Virus record (IMG/VR): IMGVR_UViG_3300010354_000060
Location: 1-64,000 of that record
Reading direction: 5' to 3' (one strand)
Length of the DNA stretch: 64,000 nt
DNA from: a virus
Shown here: positions 7,575 to 14,922 of the stretch, piece after piece
Layout of the letters: each line of letters opens with the position of its first letter
Numbering within the stretch: position 1 is the first letter of the stretch
Program-made: the position numbers and the translations under genes
Notes under the pieces: model-generated
The model's input: the letters and a program-made list of their open reading frames with translations, nothing else
What the model was told of the DNA's origin: nothing
Database searches by the model: none

Positions 7575-8759
7575 TCAAGCAGTTCTCATAATAAACGCAA
7601 GAGCATAATATGGTGGACGGTTTTCATGATAAAGATTGCCACCAGTGCTTGATGTATTGGGGCTGCTTTCTCCTTGGTTAGCTGCTACTGCAGTGTTTCC
7701 AGATGTTCCAGTGTTCCAAGCACCATTGTTTCTCTGATATGTGTGAGTGTGAGATGGCATCTCACCAATGGTTAATCTATGTGCTGCTTCTCCACCAGAA
7801 TTTCCTGGAGCATAAGTTCCACTTACCGCACCAGTTGTGCCATCATAAGAATAATTTCCAGATCCATCTGCACCAGCACCAACAATAAATCTATTTCTAA
7901 GATCGGGAGTTCCATTAGAACCATCACAAAGAGCCCATCCAGTTGGAATAGAGGCAATAAATCCAGACCACATAATCACACCACCAACAGGAATGATTCC
8001 ATTGCCAACAAATGATGTGGCAGTAACAACGCCAGCAACTCTTAATCCACTGGAATCAACACTAACTTTATAAGCATCAATTCCAGTTGTTCTAAGGGTA
8101 ACAGCAGCACCTACTTGAATTGTGCTAAAAGTGCTAACTCCCGTTGCAGTAAGATTTGGAGTATTTAAGTTGGAAATTGTTGAAACTCCAACTAAATTGA
8201 CTGAACCTTGAACAGTCAATGTTGATGTTGGATTAGTTGTTCCAACTCCGACATTGCTTAAAGTTGATATTCCTGCTGAAGTCTGAGGCCAATAGTTAAC
8301 CGAACTGTCTGCAATAGCTCTTACAGTGCAAATACCAGCAGAAATCTGACTTACTGTGATATTATCCGCAAAATTAATAGTGGATGCAGTTCCTACTGTT
8401 ATTCCACCAGATTTTACAACAATACCAGAAGATCCTGAACCAACTACATTAGTCAGTCCAGAACCATCTCCTATAAAAACACTTCCAATAACAACACCAG
8501 TATTTGCTGCAATAGATGCGTTTGTCCCAAATCTTGCAATATTATCAGAAGATCTAATAGTAATTGCAGAACCTACATTAATTTGATTTGAGGTTACATT
8601 CCCAGTCAGTGGTCCAACAAAAGAACCTGCTTCAATAGTACCATCCTGAACGTCCAACTTAACATCTGGAGTGGTGCTGCCAACTCCAACGTTATTTGTG
8701 GGTCCAACTGTGAATACTCCACTATTTGATAATCTTGAAGCGTCTCTTGCTCTTGACAT
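7575..8759 (-). CDS. Tail fibre protein with C-terminal tail-collar domain
   Basis: 394 residues. The N-terminus, MSRARDASRLSNSGVFTVG with VGVGSTTPDVKLDV, is almost identical to that of the next gene upstream. The middle is a repetitive Val/Thr/Ser fibre shaft. The last ~140 residues form a phage tail-collar domain: GGVIMWSG, PTGWALCDG, PDLRNRFIVGAG, then the His-rich EMPSHTHTY, and a typical ending NRPPYYALAFIMR. Tail-collar domains bind metal and sit at fibre tips in many phages. Likely host-recognition fibre, paralogous to 8779-10071 with a different tip. Confidence 0.8.
   Translation of the reverse strand: MSRARDASRLSNSGVFTVGPTNNVGVGSTTPDVKLDVQDGTIEAGSFVGPLTGNVTSNQINVGSAITIRSSDNIARFGTNASIAANTGVVIGSVFIGDGSGLTNVVGSGSSGIVVKSGGITVGTASTINFADNITVSQISAGICTVRAIADSSVNYWPQTSAGISTLSNVGVGTTNPTSTLTVQGSVNLVGVSTISNLNTPNLTATGVSTFSTIQVGAAVTLRTTGIDAYKVSVDSSGLRVAGVVTATSFVGNGIIPVGGVIMWSGFIASIPTGWALCDGSNGTPDLRNRFIVGAGADGSGNYSYDGTTGAVSGTYAPGNSGGEAAHRLTIGEMPSHTHTYQRNNGAWNTGTSGNTAVAANQGESSPNTSSTGGNLYHENRPPYYALAFIMRTA
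8585..8759. repeat. Direct repeat, copy A (5' end of collar gene)
   Basis: The first ~58 codons of this gene closely match the first ~58 codons of the gene starting at 10071. The encoded proteins are nearly identical and differ at D/E, T/S and A/E positions. It could serve as a homologous-recombination target for swapping fibre tips. Confidence 0.6.
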
Positions 8760-8778
8760 ATTATTTTCTGGTTATATA

Positions 8779-10071
8779 TTAGTATTTAATACAAGGAAGA
8801 AGTGCTAAGTTGCGTGGACGGGTTTCAGTTTCAGTAGAAACTATTGAAAGTGAAGTTGCACCAGTGGTTCTTGAGTAATTATTTGTTCCAGTCCATGCAC
8901 CACCGCCACCAGCACCACCGCCAGTATTGGAGTTACTTTCATCAGTATAACTATGACTGTGACTTGATGGTGAAACACTCAAGTCATTTGCTGATGTTGC
9001 AAAATTCTGAGAAGAACCAAAGGATCTTCCACTATCAACACCAACTCTGTCATTAGACCAACCACGAATAAACTCACCTCTCAAATCTGGAAGTTTTCCT
9101 GCAGGACCATAGCTACTTCCAACAATTAAGTAAAGAGCAGAGAAGTCAGCAGTAATTCCCTGAACCGTTCCAACTCCAAATGGAACAGTATCGCCATTAC
9201 AAACCAAATACCCAGATGGTGCAAATTGTGATGCAAAGTGAAAAACAGCACCAGTAGGAACAACTCCAACTCCATTAAATGATGTTGCTGTTACAACTCC
9301 ACTTACACTCATTCCGCTTGAGTTTACAGTGGTGTTGAAAACATTAATGCCGCTGGTTGTAATCGTGACACCAGAACCTATGTTAATTCTATTGGTAGAA
9401 CTGTTGATATTGATACTTCCAAATGTACCAACTCCAGTAACAACAATATTTGAAGAATTTAAATTAGAAACTGTCGCAACACCTGTGATGATTGTAGAAC
9501 CAGAAACATCAACAGAACCTCTAACAGTCAATGTTGATGTTGGATTTGTGGTGCCAACTCCAACATTACCTAAAGTATGAATACCCGCTGAAGTCTTAGG
9601 CCAATAGTTAATTGAATTGTCTGATATGGCACTAATAGTGCAGATTCCAGCAGAAATTGGGGATACGTTAATATTATCTGTAAAATTAATTGTTGCTGCA
9701 GTTCCTACAGTAACGCCAGAATATTTAATAACGATACCAGAAGATCCTGAACCAACTACATTAGTCAGTCCAGAACCATCACCAACAAAAACATTTGCCC
9801 TCACAACACCAGTATTTGCTTCAACTGAAATATTAGAACCAAAATTTGCAGTATTTGTTGAAGATCTGATAGTAATCTCAGAACCTACATTAATTTGATT
9901 TGAGGTTACATTGCCAGTCAGTGGTCCAACAAAAGAACCTGCTTCAATGGTGCCGTCTTGGACATCTAATTTTACGTCTGGAGTGGTGCTTCCAACTCCA
10001 ACATTATTTGAGGGTCCTACTGTAAATACACCACTATTAGATAATCTAGAAGCCTCTCTTGCCCTTGACAT
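8779..10071 (-). CDS. Tail fibre protein with divergent tail-collar domain
   Basis: 430 residues. Shares its N-terminal ~150 residues with the neighbouring collar protein (MSRAREASRLSNSGVFTVG, VGDGSGLTNVVGSGSSGIV). It then has an extended shaft with a second VGVGTTNPTSTLTV motif. The C-terminal ~150 residues contain GAVFHFASQFAPSGYLVCNG, LPDLRGEFIRGWS and SPSSHSHSY, ending RPRNLALLPCIKY. This is another branch of the tail-collar family. It probably arose by duplication of the neighbour followed by exchange of the tip. Confidence 0.8.
   Translation of the reverse strand: MSRAREASRLSNSGVFTVGPSNNVGVGSTTPDVKLDVQDGTIEAGSFVGPLTGNVTSNQINVGSEITIRSSTNTANFGSNISVEANTGVVRANVFVGDGSGLTNVVGSGSSGIVIKYSGVTVGTAATINFTDNINVSPISAGICTISAISDNSINYWPKTSAGIHTLGNVGVGTTNPTSTLTVRGSVDVSGSTIITGVATVSNLNSSNIVVTGVGTFGSININSSTNRINIGSGVTITTSGINVFNTTVNSSGMSVSGVVTATSFNGVGVVPTGAVFHFASQFAPSGYLVCNGDTVPFGVGTVQGITADFSALYLIVGSSYGPAGKLPDLRGEFIRGWSNDRVGVDSGRSFGSSQNFATSANDLSVSPSSHSHSYTDESNSNTGGGAGGGGAWTGTNNYSRTTGATSLSIVSTETETRPRNLALLPCIKY
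9897..10071. repeat. Direct repeat, copy B (5' end of collar gene)
   Basis: Partner of the repeat at 8585-8759; see that entry. The two copies are in the same orientation about 1.3 kb apart, so recombination between them would delete one fibre gene. Confidence 0.6.
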
Positions 10072-10089
10072 ATCACACGACTTTTTGAT

Positions 10090-10097
10090 TATTTATA
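10090..10097 (-). promoter_or_regulatory. T4-like late promoter motif
   Basis: Exact TATAAATA on the minus strand, 19 bases upstream of the collar-protein start at 10071. It abuts the stop codon of the oxygenase gene. Confidence 0.6.
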
Positions 10098-10712
10098 TTA
10101 TCTTGCCATATCAAAAGCACAGTGAGCAAAATGTCCATCTCCCAAAACATAATGGAAGAAAATTTGGTGATAATAATCTTCTTTTTTATTCCAAAAAGTC
10201 TTTTTCTTTCCTGGCATTGGTTCTCTCCAATGAGGACGTTCTCTTCCTTTATAGATCATAGCATCTCCAGGATTTAGATTAGCACAGAATGAAGTCCCTT
10301 GAGAACTTTCTATACAAATTGGCCATGGTTCTTTTAAAGAAGTTCCAATATGAACAGTTACAGATATTTCACAAGCATCTCTGTCAACATGTTTTGTTAA
10401 TTCCTGTCCAGGAAAATAAAACCTATCGTAATAATAGGTATTATAAAGTTTTCTGCCAAGAATTTGTTCTAATTTTAATCTAATTTCTGCATGTGCTTTC
10501 TTATATTGTGGGTGCGAATATCTTGCAAGAGATCCATTAACCTGAGTTTCTTCCTCTTGATGATCAAACTTATCTAAAGAACCATAGTAAGTGATTTGAC
10601 CTCTTTCTTCTGGAACTGGGTGATATAAATTTTCAACATTGCATAAATTTGGAACGACAAGATATCCGTTTGCATCAAAAAATTCATTATGAGTCCAAGA
10701 TTTCATTTTCAT
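10098..10712 (-). CDS. 2OG-Fe(II) oxygenase family protein (4 of 5)
   Basis: I start it at the ATG at 10712 (GGAAGTG ribosome-binding site, five bases after the upstream stop), giving 204 residues. Seen: YYYDRFYFPGQELTKHVDRDACEISVTVHIG, with HVD as the proximal metal pair; LNPGDAMIYKGRERPHWREPM as the beta-turn region; and YHQIFFHYVLGDG with a candidate distal His. The fold order agrees with a 2OG-Fe(II) hydroxylase. It is co-oriented with the fifth oxygenase. Substrate unknown. Confidence 0.7.
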   Translation of the reverse strand: MKMKSWTHNEFFDANGYLVVPNLCNVENLYHPVPEERGQITYYGSLDKFDHQEEETQVNGSLARYSHPQYKKAHAEIRLKLEQILGRKLYNTYYYDRFYFPGQELTKHVDRDACEISVTVHIGTSLKEPWPICIESSQGTSFCANLNPGDAMIYKGRERPHWREPMPGKKKTFWNKKEDYYHQIFFHYVLGDGHFAHCAFDMAR

Positions 10713-10716
10713 AATA

Positions 10717-11337
10717 TCACTTCCAGCGAGGTCCAACTACCCAACCAACAATAGATTTGCGAACACCTTTTGTCACTTTCAATACTCTATGTTGTGCTCG
10801 TGAATCAAAGAGAATAATCGTCCCGCGTTGACGAGGAGCAAAATAAGATTTTCCTTGATCATCAATGAATTGAACGTTACCACCCTCATAATCATCTGGA
10901 TCTGAAAGTTGTAGGGTAAAAGAAAGTTTTCTTATAAGTTCTACATTCTCATTCAGAAAGTCCTGTGTCAGTCCATTTGCATGGTTTCCAACTGATTGTG
11001 GTTTATAGTGACAAGAAATTGCAGAATCGTGGTGCCAACCATAGAATTCTCCCTCACCATATTGTGTATATTGGAGGGATTCTCCATCAATGTTTCTCAG
11101 ATCATATAGAAAGTTTTCCCGATTTGCTCTTTGCACATAATGCCACAAAAATCCAGCAACCCAATGTGTAGTTGGAATCCAAGCATTTTTAGAGTTTCTT
11201 TTTTCCTTATTCAAAGCATCTCCCTGCAGCCTTGAATCTTTCATCTTGTTATCAAAATTATCTGAAACATCCTTCTCAATAATATCAACAATTTCTTCGG
11301 GAAGATCTGTGAAGAACCATATAGACTGATATGCCAT
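10717..11337 (-). CDS. PKHD/P4H-type 2OG-Fe(II) oxygenase (5 of 5)
   Basis: 206 residues. Clear prolyl-4-hydroxylase-like core: QYTQYGEGEFYGWHHDSA (HHD carries the H-x-D-type ligands), LSFTLQLSDPDDYEGGNVQF, then GTIILFDSRAQHRVLKVTKGVRKSIVGWV with the distal His and the Arg or Lys expected to bind 2OG. It resembles bacterial PiuC/PKHD-type hydroxylases. Lies directly upstream of another oxygenase and downstream of the glycine-rich adhesin genes. It could hydroxylate fibre proteins (inference). Confidence 0.85.
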   Translation of the reverse strand: MAYQSIWFFTDLPEEIVDIIEKDVSDNFDNKMKDSRLQGDALNKEKRNSKNAWIPTTHWVAGFLWHYVQRANRENFLYDLRNIDGESLQYTQYGEGEFYGWHHDSAISCHYKPQSVGNHANGLTQDFLNENVELIRKLSFTLQLSDPDDYEGGNVQFIDDQGKSYFAPRQRGTIILFDSRAQHRVLKVTKGVRKSIVGWVVGPRWK

Positions 11338-11417
11338 ATTAAATGCATTTTGTTTGTAGTAATTATAAAATCTTTATTCTATACTGTCAAGTTTACCATC
11401 CATATTATATCCACAAT

Positions 11418-12263
11418 TTAAGGTGTGTATAATGTAAATACTACTCTTGAATTTGAACTTGCGCTTCCCGCACTCCCACGATTTGGATCAGATTCATTTG
11501 CAAATGAAGAAGTTGTTCCGCTGACTATATATCCGCCATTGACATATCCAGATCCACCTCCTCCACCTGATGCGTTTCTGGTGCCACTTCCAAAGTCATT
11601 ACCACCACCGCCGCCATAACCACCATAATATCCGCCACCGCCACCACCGCCCCCACCAGCGTTATCATATCCGCCTCTTGAACCTTCTCCTCCAGTTCCA
11701 CCTTGTAGGTATCCAGCGCCGTTACTTTGAGATCCTCCTCCACCTCCACTAGATCCAATCTGAGAATCTGAAGAAGTTGTGCCTGGTGATCCAGAAAGTC
11801 CACCTCCACCTCCACCAGGAGAGTATCCGTGCCCTCTACCTCCCCCTCCACCACCACCTGCAATCAATAGTGGAGTTGATCCAACAAAAACGCCAGCATA
11901 TCCTCCACCTGGTTCACCTGGTCCAACCCAACCATATCCAGTTCCACCAGATCCTTTTCCAGCATTAAGTTGAATTGTGTATGTAGTTGATGAATCTGCA
12001 TATAAAGCACCAGTGGAATAACCTCCAGTACATCCTCCACCACCTTGCCCCCACATTTTGATGGTTACAAGTTTACTTGTTGTTGGGATTATTGTATAGC
12101 TTGTTGAATTTCCACCATCTAGAATGAGAGGTCCATCATCTTCCAAATTCCAAACAGATTTTCCAGAAATTGGTGGGGTAACTGAAAATTGTGTGTCACC
12201 TACTCTCTTCTTTTTAGATGAAGATCTTACTATTGCCTTTGAAAATCCAGATGATAGTGGCAT
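11418..12263 (-). CDS. Glycine-rich adhesin-like tail protein
   Basis: 281 residues. N-terminus MPLSSGFSKAIVRSSSKKKR is shared with the next gene and resembles that at 5.6 kb. About 85 beta-rich residues follow, then ~180 residues dominated by glycine runs with Tyr, Ser and Asn (GGGGG, GYGWVGPGEPGGGYAG, GTRNASGGGGGSGY). The ending VVFTLYTP is short and beta-like. Glycine-rich repeats of this type occur in phage receptor-binding adhesins. GC content rises locally because of GGN codons. Probably a fibre-tip protein. Confidence 0.65.
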   Translation of the reverse strand: MPLSSGFSKAIVRSSSKKKRVGDTQFSVTPPISGKSVWNLEDDGPLILDGGNSTSYTIIPTTSKLVTIKMWGQGGGGCTGGYSTGALYADSSTTYTIQLNAGKGSGGTGYGWVGPGEPGGGYAGVFVGSTPLLIAGGGGGGGRGHGYSPGGGGGGLSGSPGTTSSDSQIGSSGGGGGSQSNGAGYLQGGTGGEGSRGGYDNAGGGGGGGGGYYGGYGGGGGNDFGSGTRNASGGGGGSGYVNGGYIVSGTTSSFANESDPNRGSAGSASSNSRVVFTLYTP

Positions 12264-12264
12264 C

Positions 12265-13017
12265 TTAATATCCTTCCAGATAAGTAACCTTCACTACAAT
12301 CAATCCACCAGATCCTCCTCCACCACCAGCACCACCTGAGGTATTTCCATCATACTCTGCACCGCCACCGCCGCCTCCACCGCCAGCACCATATCCAGAT
12401 CCACCAGCACCACCAGTTCCACCGTAACGATATGCGTTTCCTCCAGCACTTGTTACCGTATATCCTGTTCCACCACTAGATCCAGAAGTATTTGGAACAG
12501 ATGGTAATCTATCTGCAGAAAGAGTTCCATTTGGTGAAAAATAAACTCCACCAGCTCCACCATAACCACCTTTTCCACTCCAACTATCTCCACCTGGTGA
12601 TCCATTACTACCTTGTGGATATGCCGTAATAGTGTAATCACTAAAAACATCTCTAACTGCTTGTGGAATTGTTAAATTTGTTCCACTTGGTCCAGAAACT
12701 GGTGTTGGATAATTTATCCCAATTGATATTGGTGCTGGAGCACCACCAAATTGACTTAATAAGACACTTGCATATCCACTTGTTCCACCAGAGCCACCAG
12801 TTCCACCATCAGTTGACCTTGGAATTCCAGGAGATCCTGAACCTCCACCATTACCAGGTGTGATGCTGAAATAATCAACCTGTTGAATTTGTTGAATTGA
12901 ACCTAAATCAAGAGTGCCTGGGGAAGTGAATTGGAAGTATTTTTTAGCTAGTCTTTTACCTCTTTTTTTAGATGAAGATCCTAGTATTGTCTTTGAAATT
13001 CCAGATGATAGTGGCAT
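12265..13017 (-). CDS. Glycine-rich adhesin-like tail protein
   Basis: 250 residues. N-terminus MPLSSGISKTILGSSSKKRGKR is nearly the same as that of the downstream neighbour, but the rest differs. A beta-rich middle (FTSPGTLDLGSIQQIQQVDYFSI) contains GGSGSPGIPRSTDGGTGGSGG. A long glycine-rich C-terminus ends GGGGGSGGLIVVKVTYLE. One base separates its stop from the next start, so the two are translated together. It looks like a second version of the same adhesin design. Confidence 0.65.
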   Translation of the reverse strand: MPLSSGISKTILGSSSKKRGKRLAKKYFQFTSPGTLDLGSIQQIQQVDYFSITPGNGGGSGSPGIPRSTDGGTGGSGGTSGYASVLLSQFGGAPAPISIGINYPTPVSGPSGTNLTIPQAVRDVFSDYTITAYPQGSNGSPGGDSWSGKGGYGGAGGVYFSPNGTLSADRLPSVPNTSGSSGGTGYTVTSAGGNAYRYGGTGGAGGSGYGAGGGGGGGGAEYDGNTSGGAGGGGGSGGLIVVKVTYLEGY

Positions 13018-13026
13018 AATATTATT

Positions 13027-13842
13027 TTAAGTAGAAGAAATATACATGCTATACGTATATGGTGTATATCCAGAAGCACTAATCTGAACGCTTATAGTAC
13101 CTGCAGAATGTGGATTAGCTAAAGCAAGTAATGCAGATCCATTACCACCACTAAAAGTTCCTGAAGGCGGATTTCCATAATATGAATCAAATGATCCTCC
13201 ACTGAAAGAAGCAGAATATGGGAAAGCAACACCATTTGAAACTTCTTGGAATGTCCTGTTCACTGCAAGAGTAAAATAATCAAAACCATTGCTACTTCCA
13301 TTGTAACTGAAAGAACCATTTACTGTTGGAGCAGGTGCTGGTGCTGGTGCTGGTGCAGGTGCTGGAGCAGGTGCTGGTGCAGGTGCTGGTGCAGGTGCTG
13401 GAGCAGGTGCTGGAGCAGGTGCTGGAGCAGGTGTTGTGCTTGTATCATTAATTGTAACAACAGAACTTGTTGCAACAATCGGTCCAGAAATGCTTCCTGT
13501 TCTAAGTTCTAACTGAAAACTTTCAGATCCTTCAGTTGTTGAATCTGAAGATATAATTCTCGTAATACTTGCTACTCTATTAGTAATGGTTATAGATCCG
13601 CTTGTAGCTCCATCAACAAAATCTGAGGAATTGACTGATCCAGTAGTGGTCCAATAAAGGATATTTCCATCAACAATTGAATTAGTAATATTTGGTATGG
13701 TAACATTGAAAGTTACAAAACTTCCTTCATTGACTGAGGATGCAGAAGGAGTTATTGAATATAATGGCGATATATATCTTCCTTTAGAAAATCCAGAAAT
13801 AATAGAACCTTTAGAAATAAATCTTCCAAAAAACGGTGACAT
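13027..13842 (-). CDS. Calx-beta/Ala-Pro-repeat tail protein
   Basis: Start set at 13842, just after the upstream stop, giving 271 residues. N-terminus MSPFFGRFISKGSIISGFSKG belongs to the same short leader type as the glycine-rich proteins. Residues ~30-125 resemble a Calx-beta domain (NEGSFVTFNVTIP, TTEGSESFQLELRTG, VVTINDT). A stretch of about 18 Ala-Pro dipeptides follows as a rigid spacer, then a ~90-residue C-terminal beta domain. Likely a virion fibre or decoration. The Ala-Pro spacer is a possible target for the prolyl-hydroxylase-like enzymes nearby (speculative). Confidence 0.65.
   Translation of the reverse strand: MSPFFGRFISKGSIISGFSKGRYISPLYSITPSASSVNEGSFVTFNVTIPNITNSIVDGNILYWTTTGSVNSSDFVDGATSGSITITNRVASITRIISSDSTTEGSESFQLELRTGSISGPIVATSSVVTINDTSTTPAPAPAPAPAPAPAPAPAPAPAPAPAPAPAPAPAPTVNGSFSYNGSSNGFDYFTLAVNRTFQEVSNGVAFPYSASFSGGSFDSYYGNPPSGTFSGGNGSALLALANPHSAGTISVQISASGYTPYTYSMYISST
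13327..13434. repeat. Tandem hexanucleotide repeat coding (Ala-Pro)n
   Basis: About 18 copies of a six-base unit, mostly GGTGCT, GGTGCA or GGAGCA on the plus strand. On the minus strand they encode alternating Ala and Pro. In-frame units like these can change number by slippage without breaking the reading frame, so the spacer length may vary between isolates. Confidence 0.9.
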
Positions 13843-13843
13843 C

Positions 13844-14899
13844 TTACCAAAAACCTCCACTTGCAACACCAAATATTTCATAGTTATCAGTTGTTGATGC
13901 TGAACCTACTGTATTGATACCAGTAAAACTAAAAATAGCATGTCCGTTTGTGGTTGTAAACCCAGCAAGTGCTATAGCATTAGTGTAAGAACCACCAATC
14001 CAACGAATAGTTTTAGATACTCCATTCAAAGTGATTGCATTACAACTTCTTGCAGTTCCTGTAGAATTTGTAACAACGGAAAAGGTAATGGAATGATCGT
14101 CAAAATCACTTGTTGTTGGAATTCCTGTAACATTTAAAGTTACATCTCCACTTGGATTTGTAGTATAACCAATATTTGATCCAGAGGAAGAATTATAAAC
14201 AAGGTTTACAGTATTTCCATTTGTTCTAAAGACTTTTTCTGCACCAGTAATTACTCTGGTCTCATTGGTTGCAATTGGAATATTAGCTTCAAACCCTTTT
14301 TTGGTATTATTATATGTTAATGTTTTATTTGTTGTTCCATAAATTGTAATACCTGCACCATCAGCCAAGGAATCTGTTGGAGTAGATGTAGAACCAATAC
14401 CAATATTTTTATCCGCTACTTCTAATGATGTTGTATTGATAATGGTTTGAGTGCCATTTACTGTAATGTTAGTAAATGTTGCAGAACTTCCTACAACATT
14501 CCCTACGTTAATATTAGGACTTCCCGTTAATCCATATGAAGATGTTGCAATAATTGTAGTAATGCCAAGAACATTTAAGTTGCCTTGAATATTGACTGAC
14601 CCACCAAAATTTACATTATCATCACTTGTATTTACAGCATCAGCAATTCTAAATGTATCAAAAATTTGAAATTCTAAGACATCACCAACTGTTGATGGCG
14701 ATAAAAGTGTTACAGTATTTGCATCTCTTGCAGTATAGTCTAATGATTCAACCAATTTGGTTCCATTTCTATAAACTGCAAGATAGTTTAATCTATATCC
14801 ACCCGTTACAGTGAATAAAGTTTGCCCTGCAGTGGCAACAGCACTGATTGTCTTGCTTGCAACATTTGATGTAAGTGTTACTGGATTACCTATTGCCAT
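13844..14899 (-). CDS. Tail fibre-like protein (351 aa)
   Basis: N-terminal ~95 residues carry a module also seen in the next gene: AGQTLFTVTGGYRLNYLAVYRNGTKLVESLDYTA, then GDVLEFQIFDTF. The middle is a fibre shaft with a ...IINTTSLEVADKNIGIGSTSTPT segment. The C-terminal ~200 residues are paralogous to the end of the protein at 6628-7536 and finish YEIFGVASGGFW. This duplicated C-terminal domain with different N-terminal modules indicates domain shuffling among the fibre genes. Confidence 0.65.
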   Translation of the reverse strand: MAIGNPVTLTSNVASKTISAVATAGQTLFTVTGGYRLNYLAVYRNGTKLVESLDYTARDANTVTLLSPSTVGDVLEFQIFDTFRIADAVNTSDDNVNFGGSVNIQGNLNVLGITTIIATSSYGLTGSPNINVGNVVGSSATFTNITVNGTQTIINTTSLEVADKNIGIGSTSTPTDSLADGAGITIYGTTNKTLTYNNTKKGFEANIPIATNETRVITGAEKVFRTNGNTVNLVYNSSSGSNIGYTTNPSGDVTLNVTGIPTTSDFDDHSITFSVVTNSTGTARSCNAITLNGVSKTIRWIGGSYTNAIALAGFTTTNGHAIFSFTGINTVGSASTTDNYEIFGVASGGFW

Positions 14900-14922
14900 C
14901 TTACAGAGACCTCTTTAAATAT

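Noticed and set aside
11425-11973. Plus-strand proline-rich frames across the glycine-rich genes
   Set aside because: Antisense of GGN-rich codons gives Pro-rich frames automatically; no ribosome-binding site and the minus-strand genes are well supported.
12060-13000. Runs of CCACCA/CCGCCA-like repeats as a CRISPR or tandem array
   Set aside because: They are codon-level glycine repeats inside adhesin genes, without regular spacers.
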